This document shows, one piece after another, positions 28,364-37,104 of a stretch of DNA of 64,000 nucleotides (its first letter is position 1; every line of letters starts with the position of its first letter). Source of the DNA: Gilliamella sp. App4-10 (GTDB lineage Bacteria; Pseudomonadota; Gammaproteobacteria; Enterobacterales; Orbaceae); assembly GCF_001690495.1 (NCBI RefSeq), contig NZ_LZGS01000048.1, positions 62,001 to 126,000 of the forward strand. Direction: 5' to 3'. The translations under genes and the position numbers were made by a program. A model generated the notes under the pieces. The model did not search any database and was not told the origin of the DNA. It saw nothing but the letters and a program-made list of their open reading frames with translations.

Positions 28364-28707
28364 TTGTTGTTCTTTGGTTAATTAATATTATTTGCGATAC
28401 CGTTGGACAAGTTGCATTTAAGTATGCAGCGATTACTTCTAAAAATAAGTCTGGTTTGCATTATTGGCAAAAATTATTTGGTAATTTTTGGCTGTGGTTG
28501 GGATTTGGAGCATACTTTATTGGTTTTATTTTTTGGCTAGCATTTTTAAGTGAAGTACCTTTGTCGCAAGGCATTTTATTAGGATCATTTAATATTATCA
28601 CTGTTATGTTGGCTGGGCGTATTTTATTTCAAGAGCATCTTACTTTATTCCGTGTCATTGGTATATTTTTTATTACTAGTGGCGTAGTTTTAGTGGGGCT
28701 TACATAA
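28351..28707 (+). CDS. Small 4-TM DMT-superfamily transporter subunit 1
   Basis: A 118-residue integral membrane protein with four predicted TM helices, of the EamA/SMR type. It starts at GTG 28351 (or TTG 28342), inside the end of zur. The GTG start puts CDTVGQVAFK at the same place as FDTFGQTSFK in its neighbour, which supports it. It overlaps the next gene by one base, so the two probably form an antiparallel heterodimer as ArnE-ArnF or MdtI-MdtJ do. The substrate is unknown. Confidence 0.75.
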   Translation: MPTLIVVLWLINIICDTVGQVAFKYAAITSKNKSGLHYWQKLFGNFWLWLGFGAYFIGFIFWLAFLSEVPLSQGILLGSFNIITVMLAGRILFQEHLTLFRVIGIFFITSGVVLVGLT

Positions 28708-29090
28708 TGAAAAAATTTTACATTATTGGATTTTTCTTACTATTATTTTTTGATACGTTTGGACAAACAAGCTTTAAATTAACAGCGTTATCGGCTATTC
28801 CATTTGAAGTAAGTACAGCTTGGTTAATTCGTATTTTTACTTATGGTTGGGTTTATTTAGTCATGCTCGGTTATACAGGGGCATTTATCACTTGGATGGT
28901 ATTATTAAAAAAAGCACCAGTAGGGCCTGCTTTTGCCGCTTCTCATTTACAGGTAGTTACGGTGATGTTAGTTTCGATTATTGTTTTTGATGAGCAAATT
29001 ACATTAACACGCATGCTTGGTGGATTATGTATTATTATTGGTATTGTTTTTTTGGCTTTGGCAGAACAAGATTTACAGCGTAAATCATAA
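28707..29090 (+). CDS. Small 4-TM DMT-superfamily transporter subunit 2
   Basis: A 127-residue, four-TM partner of the preceding gene with the same FFDTFGQTSFKLTAL start and an EamA-like second half (PVGPAFAASHLQVVTVMLVSIIVFDE). The coupled start (one-base overlap) argues for equal production. Similar pairs flip lipid-linked sugars or export small cations. Its place behind zur could mean co-transcription with the zinc regulator, but no metal site is visible. Confidence 0.78.
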   Translation: MKKFYIIGFFLLLFFDTFGQTSFKLTALSAIPFEVSTAWLIRIFTYGWVYLVMLGYTGAFITWMVLLKKAPVGPAFAASHLQVVTVMLVSIIVFDEQITLTRMLGGLCIIIGIVFLALAEQDLQRKS

Positions 29091-29370
29091 TTTTTTGTTT
29101 TATATTGAAACACAGTATTATCTAAAATTTTTTAGCAAAACCAATAATACTCGAAATCCACTTCGACTACAAAAATGTCAAAAAATACTTAGCATAAAAA
29201 ATATGATCAAGATTTTATGATAGCGAATTTTTCTACTTTTGCATCGTGTTATTTCAATGGGGGGAAGAGGAGAGTGAAGTTGTTTTATTATTTAAACATA
29301 ATAAATCTATCATTTAACAAAAATATAATTTTAGCTAGACAAGCGAACACGCTAAATCATAATAATTTCT

Positions 29371-29775
29371 TTAGATTTGTTTATCCAAGTTTTTAAGCAT
29401 TTCGATAATCGGTCGATTAGCGTCAGGGAACTCGTCGGCATTAAGGTCTTCTTGGTCAACCCAACGGCTTGGTTGACCTTCTTTTGCAAAAGGAACACCA
29501 TCCCATTCTTCAACTAAATAAGCGTGAATTGTAATATAGCGATCTTCATAACTGTGTTCAAAGATTTCTAAGAATTGGGCTTGATGGATATGGATGTCTA
29601 CTTCTTCAACAATTTCACGTTGTAAGGTTTGATATGGGGTTTCTCCTGCCTCAATTTTTCCACCAGGAAACTCCCAAAAACCAGCAAGATGAGAATCTTC
29701 ACCGCGCTGGGTGATAAAGATTTGACAATTTTGAGAACGAATTATACCTACAGCAATTTCAATATGTTTTTTCAT
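29371..29775 (-). CDS. mutT: 8-oxo-dGTP diphosphatase MutT
   Basis: Removes 8-oxo-dGTP from the nucleotide pool. The Nudix box GGKIEAGETPYQTLQREIVE continues EVDI, so the usual Gly near its end is Asp here while the catalytic REXXEE residues are intact. The ITQRGEDSHLAGFWEFPGG start and WV-QEDL-A-EFPDANRPII end are MutT-like. The 134 residues are normal. It follows secA, as in E. coli, with a hairpin between them. Confidence 0.92.
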   Translation of the reverse strand: MKKHIEIAVGIIRSQNCQIFITQRGEDSHLAGFWEFPGGKIEAGETPYQTLQREIVEEVDIHIHQAQFLEIFEHSYEDRYITIHAYLVEEWDGVPFAKEGQPSRWVDQEDLNADEFPDANRPIIEMLKNLDKQI

Positions 29776-29790
29776 AATTATATTTGCCTA

Positions 29791-29824
29791 TGAGTAAAAT
29801 TAGGGAAAGTTGCGACTTTCCCTT
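29791..29824 (-). terminator. Hairpin between secA and mutT
   Basis: A perfect 9-bp stem (AGGGAAAGT with ACTTTCCCT) closes a TGCG loop, and the leftward side continues ATTTTA. It lies in the 117-base gap after secA. It looks like a terminator or attenuator that lowers mutT transcription relative to secA. Confidence 0.6.
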
Positions 29825-29892
29825 TCAATCAATTGTCGATCCAAATCGACTGTTTAATCATCATTTTCGCTTGATGATACTAAATTTTTTCC

Positions 29893-32625
29893 TTACTGAA
29901 CAGCACCATGACAATGTTTATATTTTTTACCTGAACCACAAGGACAGGGATCATTGCGACCAACTTTGACTTGGGTTCGAACTATTGGTTGTGGTGCAGC
30001 CCCTGCTGATTGTTCTTCATTTTCACTATTTATACTCGCTATCGATTCATGATTAGCTTGCTGTTTAGCCTTTAGCTTTTCCATTTCAGCTAGGCGTTGG
30101 CGTTCTGCTTCGTCAACTTCCTCTTGTGAGCGAATTTGTACTCGACTCAAAATACCAATAACATCATATTTTAACGATTCTAACATGTTAGCAAACATAT
30201 TAAATGATTCACGTTTATATTCCTGTTTTGGATCTTTTTGTGCGTAGCCGCGCAAATGAATACCTTGACGTAAATAATCCATTGCTGCTAAATGTTCTTT
30301 CCAGAGAGTATCAAGTGTTTGTAGCATGACACTTTTTTCAAACTGTCTGAATGCTTCAGCTCCAGCAGTATTTTCTTTTTCTAAATATCTGTCTTGTGCC
30401 ATTTGTAAGATACGTTCGCGTAATGTTTCTTCATGCAGATTTTTCTCTTCATCTAGCCATTTTGCGATTGGTAAATCTAAATCAAAATCTGTTTTTAGTG
30501 CGACTTCAAGCCCTGAAATATTCCACATCTCCTCAATGGATTGTGGTGGAATGTATTGGTCAATTAGGGTGTTAAATACATCACCTCGAATTGAGTCGAT
30601 GGTATCTTTTATATCGGTATTATCAAGTAATCCATTTCGTTCACGGTAAATTACTTTACGTTGATCATTGGCGACATCATCGTATTCAAGGAGTTGTTTA
30701 CGAATATCAAAGTTGCGACTTTCAACTTTCTTTTGTGCATTAGCAATGGCTTTTGTGACCCATGGGTGCTCAATAGCTTCGCCTTCTTGCATACCCAGTT
30801 TACGCATCATATTACCGACACGCTCAGAGGCAAAGATTCTCATCAATGGATCTTCAAGTGATAGGTAAAAGCGCGAAGCACCAGGGTCACCTTGGCGCCC
30901 TGCACGCCCACGTAACTGGTTGTCAATACGACGTGATTCATGACGCTCAGTACCTAAAATATAAAGTCCGCCTAACTCAATTACTTCATCGTGTTTTGTT
31001 TGCCAAACTTGTTTTGCTTTTTCGATATCTTCTGGTGTTGGATTTTCAATTTTTGCTATATCGCTTTGCCAATTACCACCAAGCATAATATCGGTACCAC
31101 GTCCTGCCATGTTAGTTGCAATGGTAACGGCACCTTTACTTCCTGCATTAGCAATGATTTCAGCTTCTTGAGCATGAAATTTGGCATTTAGCACATTGTG
31201 TTTAATGCCTGCTTTTTTAAATGCCTGTGAAACTAACTCTGATTTTTCGATTGACGCTGTCCCAACTAAAACGGGTTGACCGCGTTTGACACATTCTTGT
31301 ACATCAGCGACAATTGCGTTGATTTTTTCCTTTTCGGTCATATAGATAAGATCAGATTGATCTTTTCTTTGCATGGGGCGGTTAGTTGGAATAACAATCG
31401 TATCTAAGCCATAAATTTGGTTAAATTCAAACGCTTCAGTATCCGCTGTTCCTGTCATACCCGCTAATTTTTCGTATAAACGGAAATAGTTTTGGAAGGT
31501 AATTGAAGCAAGTGTCTGGTTCTCATTTTGGATTTTTACGTGCTCTTTTGCTTCAACTGCTTGGTGTAAACCATCAGACCAACGGCGACCATCCATGGTT
31601 CTTCCGGTATGCTCGTCAACGATGATAATTTCGTTATCTCTGACAATATAATCAACGTCACGATGGAATAAGTGATGAGCGCGCAGGGCAGCATTAACGT
31701 GATGCATTAATACAATATTGCTCGGTGCGTAGAGTGATTCATCACCTTTCATGATACCCTGTTTTATTAATAGTTCTTCGACTTTCACTAATCCGCGTTC
31801 TGTTAAGTTAACTTGGCGTGATTTTTCATCAATTGAAAAGTCTCCGTCCCCTTGGAATTGGTCAGAGTCTTCTTTTTCTTGACGGATCAAATAAGGAATA
31901 ATTTTATCAACGCTAATATATCTGTCAGAGCTATCTTCAGCTTGACCCGAAATAATTAGAGGCGTTCTTGCTTCATCAATTAAAATTGAGTCAACTTCAT
32001 CGACTAAAGCATAATGCAATGGCCGTTGTACACGAGCATCTTTGCTAAATACCATATTATCGCGTAGATAATCAAAACCATATTCATTGTTAGTACCATA
32101 AGTGATATCAGCATTGTAGGCTTCACGTTTTATGTGTGGCGGCATATTAGGTAAATTAATACCAACAGTTAATCCTAAAAATTCGAATAATGGACGATTA
32201 TTTTCTGCATCACGCTGTGCTAAGTAATCATTAACCGTAACAACATGTACACCTTTACCAGTTAATGCATTTAAATAGGCCGGTAAGGTTGCTGTTAATG
32301 TTTTACCTTCACCGGTGCGCATTTCGGCAATGCAGCGTTCATTTAATACCATACCACCAATTAACTGTACATCAAAATGACGCATGCCAAACACACGCTT
32401 ACTTGCTTCGCGTACCACAGCGTAAGCCTCTTCCAAAATATCATCTAATTGGGTTCCGGCGGCAATCTTTTGTTTAAGTTCCGTGGTTTTTGCTTTTAAT
32501 TCATCATCGGTTAAAGCTTCCATGGCTGGTTCAAGTGCATTAATTTTGTCAACTCGCTTGCGCATGCTTTTTAATACGCGCTCATTGCGGCTACCAAATA
32601 CTTTTGTTAATAATTTTAATAACAT
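29893..32625 (-). CDS. secA: Preprotein translocase ATPase SecA
   Basis: Drives export of unfolded preproteins through SecYEG. Walker A is GEGKT at residues 105-109, with the [17 protein letters not shown]-type motif and [20 protein letters not shown] further on. The C-terminal zinc site is Cys894, Cys896, Cys905 and His906 in [14 protein letters not shown], used for SecB and lipid binding. Its 910 residues match the E. coli 901. It lies 80 bases after secM, and the linker carries small hairpins that may control its translation. Confidence 0.98.
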   Translation of the reverse strand: MLLKLLTKVFGSRNERVLKSMRKRVDKINALEPAMEALTDDELKAKTTELKQKIAAGTQLDDILEEAYAVVREASKRVFGMRHFDVQLIGGMVLNERCIAEMRTGEGKTLTATLPAYLNALTGKGVHVVTVNDYLAQRDAENNRPLFEFLGLTVGINLPNMPPHIKREAYNADITYGTNNEYGFDYLRDNMVFSKDARVQRPLHYALVDEVDSILIDEARTPLIISGQAEDSSDRYISVDKIIPYLIRQEKEDSDQFQGDGDFSIDEKSRQVNLTERGLVKVEELLIKQGIMKGDESLYAPSNIVLMHHVNAALRAHHLFHRDVDYIVRDNEIIIVDEHTGRTMDGRRWSDGLHQAVEAKEHVKIQNENQTLASITFQNYFRLYEKLAGMTGTADTEAFEFNQIYGLDTIVIPTNRPMQRKDQSDLIYMTEKEKINAIVADVQECVKRGQPVLVGTASIEKSELVSQAFKKAGIKHNVLNAKFHAQEAEIIANAGSKGAVTIATNMAGRGTDIMLGGNWQSDIAKIENPTPEDIEKAKQVWQTKHDEVIELGGLYILGTERHESRRIDNQLRGRAGRQGDPGASRFYLSLEDPLMRIFASERVGNMMRKLGMQEGEAIEHPWVTKAIANAQKKVESRNFDIRKQLLEYDDVANDQRKVIYRERNGLLDNTDIKDTIDSIRGDVFNTLIDQYIPPQSIEEMWNISGLEVALKTDFDLDLPIAKWLDEEKNLHEETLRERILQMAQDRYLEKENTAGAEAFRQFEKSVMLQTLDTLWKEHLAAMDYLRQGIHLRGYAQKDPKQEYKRESFNMFANMLESLKYDVIGILSRVQIRSQEEVDEAERQRLAEMEKLKAKQQANHESIASINSENEEQSAGAAPQPIVRTQVKVGRNDPCPCGSGKKYKHCHGAVQ

Positions 32626-32705
32626 AAATTTTCTCTTGTTTTTTCAATACGGATTTAAGGAATTAACCTTATATAAAAATTAGTTTTATTTGAGTTATAA
32701 ACTCA
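32626..32705 (-). promoter_or_regulatory. secM-secA linker with small stem-loops
   Basis: Directly after the secM stop codon lies a 15-bp inverted repeat, TGAGTT with AACTCA around TAT (32691-32705). A second, TAAGG with CCTTA, follows at about 32653-32668. The secA Shine-Dalgarno AAGAGAA lies just before the start. In E. coli, SecM arrest opens a hairpin that hides this site; these stems could do the same here, but neither clearly pairs with the Shine-Dalgarno. Confidence 0.4.
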
Positions 32706-33056
32706 TTAAGCGGTAGCTTTAGGTCCAGCTCGTATGCCGTTATAAGGAGATAGCCGAATAACTTTACTTGGTGAAAGTTCAATACAGTTGGGTGTGATAA
32801 AGAGCTCAGTATTGTATTTTTTTTGTAAATACAGCAGTAGTAGTGTTTGTGAATTTTTTCGTTCTATTTCTTGATGATCTTGTACAATAGATGCAATTGC
32901 AATAATCCCAATTTGCGAAACAGAAGCTTCCGAAGGAAGCGCTTCATGTTGATATAAACCAAACCCAGCAGCCATTACACCTAACAATAAGTGAGATAAC
33001 GCGGTTTTAATAATCAAGCATTTGCTGATTTTTTGCCAATAATATATCATTGTCAT
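32706..33056 (-). CDS. secM: Short SecM-like secretion monitor
   Basis: Secretion monitor whose translation arrest raises secA expression. The call rests on position directly upstream of secA, a signal-anchor region HLLLGVMAAGFGL at 22-34 nearly identical to the E. coli SecM segment HLLLGMVAASLGL, and a C-terminus ending GIRAGPKATA (107-116). It has 116 residues against 170 in E. coli. The upstream half of the arrest motif (F-x4-WI) is absent: the aligned place reads RL before SPYN. So the ribosome-tunnel contacts must differ. No clear Shine-Dalgarno precedes the ATG at 33056. Confidence 0.85.
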   Translation of the reverse strand: MTMIYYWQKISKCLIIKTALSHLLLGVMAAGFGLYQHEALPSEASVSQIGIIAIASIVQDHQEIERKNSQTLLLLYLQKKYNTELFITPNCIELSPSKVIRLSPYNGIRAGPKATA

Positions 33057-33201
33057 AATGATGATATATTAGCATTTTTAGCAAAAATGAAAAACAATTA
33101 TTATTTTTTATAGATATTGTGTCATAAGGATTTTGTATAATACAGATCCCCGCTATTAATTCAATGATAATTAGACTATAACGGGAATCATATTAGGTAG
33201 G

Positions 33202-34743
33202 TTATTCTACCATTAATTGTCCCATCATACCGAGTGTTTCATGTTCAACAATATGGCAATGATACATACGTAATCCGGGCATATTTTGTTGAATTTTTAT
33301 GGTGATCTTTTCATGTGGACGTAAATTAATAGTGTCTTTTAAGCCGACATATTCAGGTGGATTTTTTTCACCATTCAATTCGTGTGAAACAACAATAAAC
33401 TGTGCACCATGTATATGAAAATTGTGATCCATATGAGAGTTATTGAAAATTGTCCACTCTTCAACCTCATGAATTTTGCTTTTCAAATCGATCCTTTGCA
33501 TATCATGGCGTTTACCATTAATTAAGAATAGCATGCCACCACGCGGTTCCTTCATGTCCATCACTTCGGTATATTCAATAGATTTATAGGTCGTTGCCTG
33601 CCCTAGTTTTGGCAATGCTCGTAAGGCTGATGGGATAGTCATTGATTTTGACTGTGTCAATACCAATTCTCCAAGTATGATATCTTGCTCTGGTGGTACA
33701 TTGCCCATTTTTCCGCGATCGTAACCGATAGATTGTAAATACACTGTACCAGATTGTTTTGGCAAAATGACAAGTTCTGCACGTTCAGCTGGCGACAATA
33801 GCAGTGGTTTATTGAGTAAAACAGGGGCCGGCATTAATCCACCATCCGTACCAACCAAATAAACATCACATCCAGGAATAGATAAATTAAGATAACGACC
33901 AGAGCACGCATTCCAAACTCGTATCCTTGTTGCCGTATTTATGGTGATTTTGGGACGATAGGCACCATTTATTAATACAAATTGTCCTTCTCGACCATTC
34001 ATCCAATCAACCATTGAATTATCAGCAATTTCGCCTTTATCAGTTAATTTTAAATCTGAAAAAAACCAGTGTTGTTCGGGCAAGAATGCAAGCGGATCGT
34101 TTTTGCTGCGTACAATAAATATGCCCGCTAATCCTCGCGCAACTTGTTCTGCTACGGTTTCATGACCGTGTGGATGATACCAATAGGTACCAGCATTCCC
34201 TTCCGGTATAGTAAACTCATAAGTTCGGCTACTTCCAGCAGGAATTTGATCTTGTGGATTACCATCTTGATTAGATGGGATCAGCAAACCATGCCAATGT
34301 ACGGTTGTCGCTTGTGGTAAGTTATTTTTAACAGTAATTTTAACGTTATCCCCCTCAAAAGCTTCAATCACAGGACCGGGGATATGACTATTATATGCCC
34401 AAAATTCTGTTGTAATATCTTGTGTTAACTTTAACTTAATGGGTTTAGCCTCCAAGATTGCTTCAAAAATACCTTGTTTATTACTGGTATTTTCTAAATG
34501 AGTTAATTCTGGTAAATTTAGACCTTGTGACAAAGCTGAGGTCGGTAATAATTTTTGTGAAACTTTGTTACCCATATTCATCTTCATATTCATGTCTCCC
34601 ATTTCACCTGTTTTACACTGATCAGAGTTGGCTTCACAAGCCATACCTGACATAGTTAAATTATCCATTTTGGCAAAGGCTTTTGTAACTGCTATCCCAC
34701 TTAAAGCCGCTGTAATATTGAACAAAAAATTTCGACGTTTCAT
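33202..34743 (-). CDS. cueO: Multicopper oxidase CueO-like
   Basis: Periplasmic cuprous oxidase for copper tolerance. The N-terminus KRRNFLFN is a twin-arginine signal, with cleavage near residue 24. Copper motifs are HWHG at 149-152, WYHPHGHE, DHNFHIHGAQF and the type 1 site HCHIVEH with Cys496, His501 and Met506. Just after the signal there is a Met-rich stretch at 26-58, whereas E. coli CueO has its Met-rich segment later in the chain. It lies between secM and a small membrane protein on the same strand. No CueR-type operator was recognised upstream. Confidence 0.92.
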   Translation of the reverse strand: MKRRNFLFNITAALSGIAVTKAFAKMDNLTMSGMACEANSDQCKTGEMGDMNMKMNMGNKVSQKLLPTSALSQGLNLPELTHLENTSNKQGIFEAILEAKPIKLKLTQDITTEFWAYNSHIPGPVIEAFEGDNVKITVKNNLPQATTVHWHGLLIPSNQDGNPQDQIPAGSSRTYEFTIPEGNAGTYWYHPHGHETVAEQVARGLAGIFIVRSKNDPLAFLPEQHWFFSDLKLTDKGEIADNSMVDWMNGREGQFVLINGAYRPKITINTATRIRVWNACSGRYLNLSIPGCDVYLVGTDGGLMPAPVLLNKPLLLSPAERAELVILPKQSGTVYLQSIGYDRGKMGNVPPEQDIILGELVLTQSKSMTIPSALRALPKLGQATTYKSIEYTEVMDMKEPRGGMLFLINGKRHDMQRIDLKSKIHEVEEWTIFNNSHMDHNFHIHGAQFIVVSHELNGEKNPPEYVGLKDTINLRPHEKITIKIQQNMPGLRMYHCHIVEHETLGMMGQLMVE

Positions 34744-34775
34744 AATATTCCTATAATCATTTTTTTATGATAAAC

Positions 34776-34793
34776 AATCACTATTTAGTGATT
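34776..34793. promoter_or_regulatory. 18-bp palindrome upstream of cueO
   Basis: AATCACTATTTAGTGATT is perfect 8-bp symmetry around TT, 33 bases before the cueO start codon. It may be a repressor site or a leader hairpin. It does not look like a CueR box. Confidence 0.4.
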
Positions 34794-34873
34794 AGTGATA
34801 AAAACGAAGAACAAAAAATTTTTACTCCAAAGATAGATATTTCGACTAATTTTTTATTGAAAATACAAATTAA

Positions 34874-35206
34874 TTAAACAATTCTTAGTAGTTTTAATTC
34901 AGGAATAAACTTTTTATATTTTTGAGCAAAGTTAAATGTAAGGTATAGTTCGCAATGTGGTAAAAACTGAAGATTAAAAGTGGTACAAGCTGAATCATGA
35001 GATGATTTTTGTAATAAAGAATGGCAATCATTATGCTCATTTATGCCTAACTTAGCAATTGTGTGATGTGAAACATCATTAACAGTAACTAATAAGCCAA
35101 TTGTGATTGTCAAATATCTAGCGGAATAAACAAATAAAAAGAAAATAATTGCTAATGCAACAATAAGGTAATTTTGTTTATTGATGATTCTTAATGACAT
35201 ATGCAA
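34874..35206 (-). CDS. Small membrane-anchored protein with His/Cys-rich periplasmic part
   Basis: No family is recognised. The 110-residue frame has one hydrophobic segment near residues 12-32 and then a soluble part with several His and Cys (DVSHHT, EHNDCH, SSHDSACTTF, PHCE). Metal binding is possible and would suit its place 130 bases upstream of cueO on the same strand, but this is inference. A GTGAG sequence lies before the ATG. It could be a chance frame, though its strand, start and composition favour a gene. Confidence 0.5.
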   Translation of the reverse strand: MHMSLRIINKQNYLIVALAIIFFLFVYSARYLTITIGLLVTVNDVSHHTIAKLGINEHNDCHSLLQKSSHDSACTTFNLQFLPHCELYLTFNFAQKYKKFIPELKLLRIV

Positions 35207-35481
35207 ATCTCACTATTCATCTAACAATTACTTAGGCTATTGTACTGAAAAAAGAAGCAAAGTTATACAAAATTTATATACTTTAAGTGAGACTATTTTA
35301 TCGTAACTATTTGAAGCACTGTTACTTCATTTAGACTAATGAGTAATAACGTTAACCAATGTTGAATTATGACAACTAATCATGAATATCATGTTGCATT
35401 TAATCATACAAAATAATTTACATAATAATAAGTTGTTCTGCTATTATATTTACATAACTTAAATTAACGAATCATAAAGAT
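35207..35481. other. Divergent promoter region between the small membrane gene and the glycosyltransferase
   Basis: 275 AT-rich bases with no gene and no strong operator or hairpin. It should hold both promoters. Confidence 0.4.
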
Positions 35482-36546
35482 ATGAAAATTCTGTTTGGTG
35501 TTCAAGGAACAGGAAATGGCCATGTCAGTCGTTGTAGAACATTAGCTAAAGCACTAAAAAAAGCCGGTGCTGATGTTGATTATATTTTCAGTGGCCGTGA
35601 TCCTAAAGACTATTTTGATATGCAAGCTTTTGGTGATTATAAAACCTATCGTGGTGTTACGTTTGCAACGCTTAATGGTAAAATTAATTTTCGTAAAACC
35701 ATACAGCGAATTCGTGCATTTCGACTGATTAAAGATGTGCGTGAACTTAATTTATCAAAGTATGATTGCATTATCAGCGATTTTGAGCCTGTAAGTGCTT
35801 GGGCCGCGCATTATCAACATCGTAACTGTTTAGGTATAAGTAATCAGGCTGTATGCCAATATCTTAAACCTAAGGAATATGGGTTAGTCGCAAATGTTAT
35901 TATGAAATATTATGCTCCTGCCACTAAACCAATTGGTTTACATTGGTTTCATTTTGGGCATAAGTTACTACCACCAATGATTGATTCATTTCAGACCACA
36001 CCAACAGAAGATGGTAATATTGTGGTCTACTTACCATTTGAAAGCATAGATGAAATCATGGGTATGTTAAAACAATTTAGGAATAATCAATTTATTTGTT
36101 TTCATCCGGATATAAAACAAAAATCGCAACACAGTCATATTGATTTTCAACCACTTGGACGTGATAATTTTACACGAGCTTTAGTAAGTTGCTCTGGAAT
36201 TATTTCAAATACAGGTTTTGCATTGATTTCTGAAGCATTAACACTTGGTAAAAAAATTCTTACTAAGCCTGTTTCTGGTCAATTTGAACAAATTTATAAT
36301 GCTCAATGTTTACAATCTCTTGATATGGCGACGGTTATGGAAAATTTAAACTGTATCAAGCTCAAGTATTGGCTTGATTTACCTTCGCCAAAACCGATAA
36401 TCTATCCTGATGTAGCTACAGAGCTAGCTAATTGGATCGTTGCTGGGCAAAAGGAGTCGTTACTTTCTTTAAGTGAACGGCTATGGAGTCAAACTATCTT
36501 TCCTGAGAATGTAAATTGGCGAATAAAATCTTTAGGGTATGTGTAA
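35482..36546 (+). CDS. MJ1255/VC2487 family glycosyltransferase
   Basis: A GT-B fold glycosyltransferase, 354 residues. The start MKILFGVQGTGNGHVSRCRTL is the diagnostic Gly-rich nucleotide-sugar loop of this family. Later come YVVYLPF-like strands and GIISNTGFALISEALTLGKKIL, which resemble the UDP-sugar site of MurG and UGT relatives. It is cytoplasmic with no membrane segment. The acceptor is unknown. It overlaps the region just before folA and is probably co-transcribed with it. Confidence 0.85.
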   Translation: MKILFGVQGTGNGHVSRCRTLAKALKKAGADVDYIFSGRDPKDYFDMQAFGDYKTYRGVTFATLNGKINFRKTIQRIRAFRLIKDVRELNLSKYDCIISDFEPVSAWAAHYQHRNCLGISNQAVCQYLKPKEYGLVANVIMKYYAPATKPIGLHWFHFGHKLLPPMIDSFQTTPTEDGNIVVYLPFESIDEIMGMLKQFRNNQFICFHPDIKQKSQHSHIDFQPLGRDNFTRALVSCSGIISNTGFALISEALTLGKKILTKPVSGQFEQIYNAQCLQSLDMATVMENLNCIKLKYWLDLPSPKPIIYPDVATELANWIVAGQKESLLSLSERLWSQTIFPENVNWRIKSLGYV

Positions 36547-36556
36547 AGGAATGAAT

Positions 36557-37057
36557 ATGATATTAAGTATTATTGTAGCCATGGCAGATAATGGTGTAAT
36601 TGGCTTAAATAATCGAATGCCTTGGCATTTACCCGCAGATTTGGCGTGGTTTAAAAAAAACACACTTAATAAACCTGTTATTATGGGACGAAAGACATTT
36701 GAGTCAATTGGTCGCTCATTACCGGGTCGTCATAATATTATTATTTCAAGGCAAGCAACTAAAGAATCTAACTTGGTTGCAAATGTAAGTTGGGTACAAT
36801 CAATTGATGCCGCGATATTGTTAGCTCAAACACAGCATGTTGATGAAGCGTTTATTATTGGTGGAGGTGATATTTATAAGCAGGCGCTACCTTTAGTGAA
36901 TCGACTTTATTTAACTCATATAGAGGCAGAGCTACAGGGCGATACCTATTTTCCTGATTATTCGCCTGAAAAATGGCACGTTATTTATCAAGAAACGCAT
37001 CAACCCGATGATAAAAATGGCTATCCGTATCAGTTTGAAATTTTAGAAAGAAAGTAA
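36557..37057 (+). CDS. folA: Dihydrofolate reductase
   Basis: Reduces dihydrofolate to tetrahydrofolate with NADPH. It has the MPWHLPADLAWFKKNTLNKP segment with the catalytic Asp, then MGRKTFESIGRSLPGR and IIGGGDIYKQALP. The ATG at 36557 has AAGGA 6 bases upstream and gives 166 residues; two earlier in-frame starts at 36551 and 36539 are too close to or before this ribosome site. It follows the glycosyltransferase gene by 10 bases. Confidence 0.95.
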   Translation: MILSIIVAMADNGVIGLNNRMPWHLPADLAWFKKNTLNKPVIMGRKTFESIGRSLPGRHNIIISRQATKESNLVANVSWVQSIDAAILLAQTQHVDEAFIIGGGDIYKQALPLVNRLYLTHIEAELQGDTYFPDYSPEKWHVIYQETHQPDDKNGYPYQFEILERK

Positions 37058-37070
37058 TAAACACTAAACT

Positions 37071-37094
37071 ATTGCCACTAAAAAGTGGCAATTT
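37071..37094. terminator. Bidirectional terminator between folA and relA
   Basis: A perfect 9-bp stem (ATTGCCACT with AGTGGCAAT) has an AAAA loop and T-rich flanks on both strands. It lies between the convergent folA and relA genes and can serve both. Confidence 0.85.
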
Positions 37095-37104
37095 AGCATG
37101 TTAG

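Noticed and set aside
29017-29220. Rightward frame after the transporter pair
   Set aside because: It begins inside the second subunit gene in another frame and runs through AT-rich spacer; no family or ribosome site.
30326-31191. Several rightward frames inside secA
   Set aside because: They are antisense shadows of the conserved secA reading frame.
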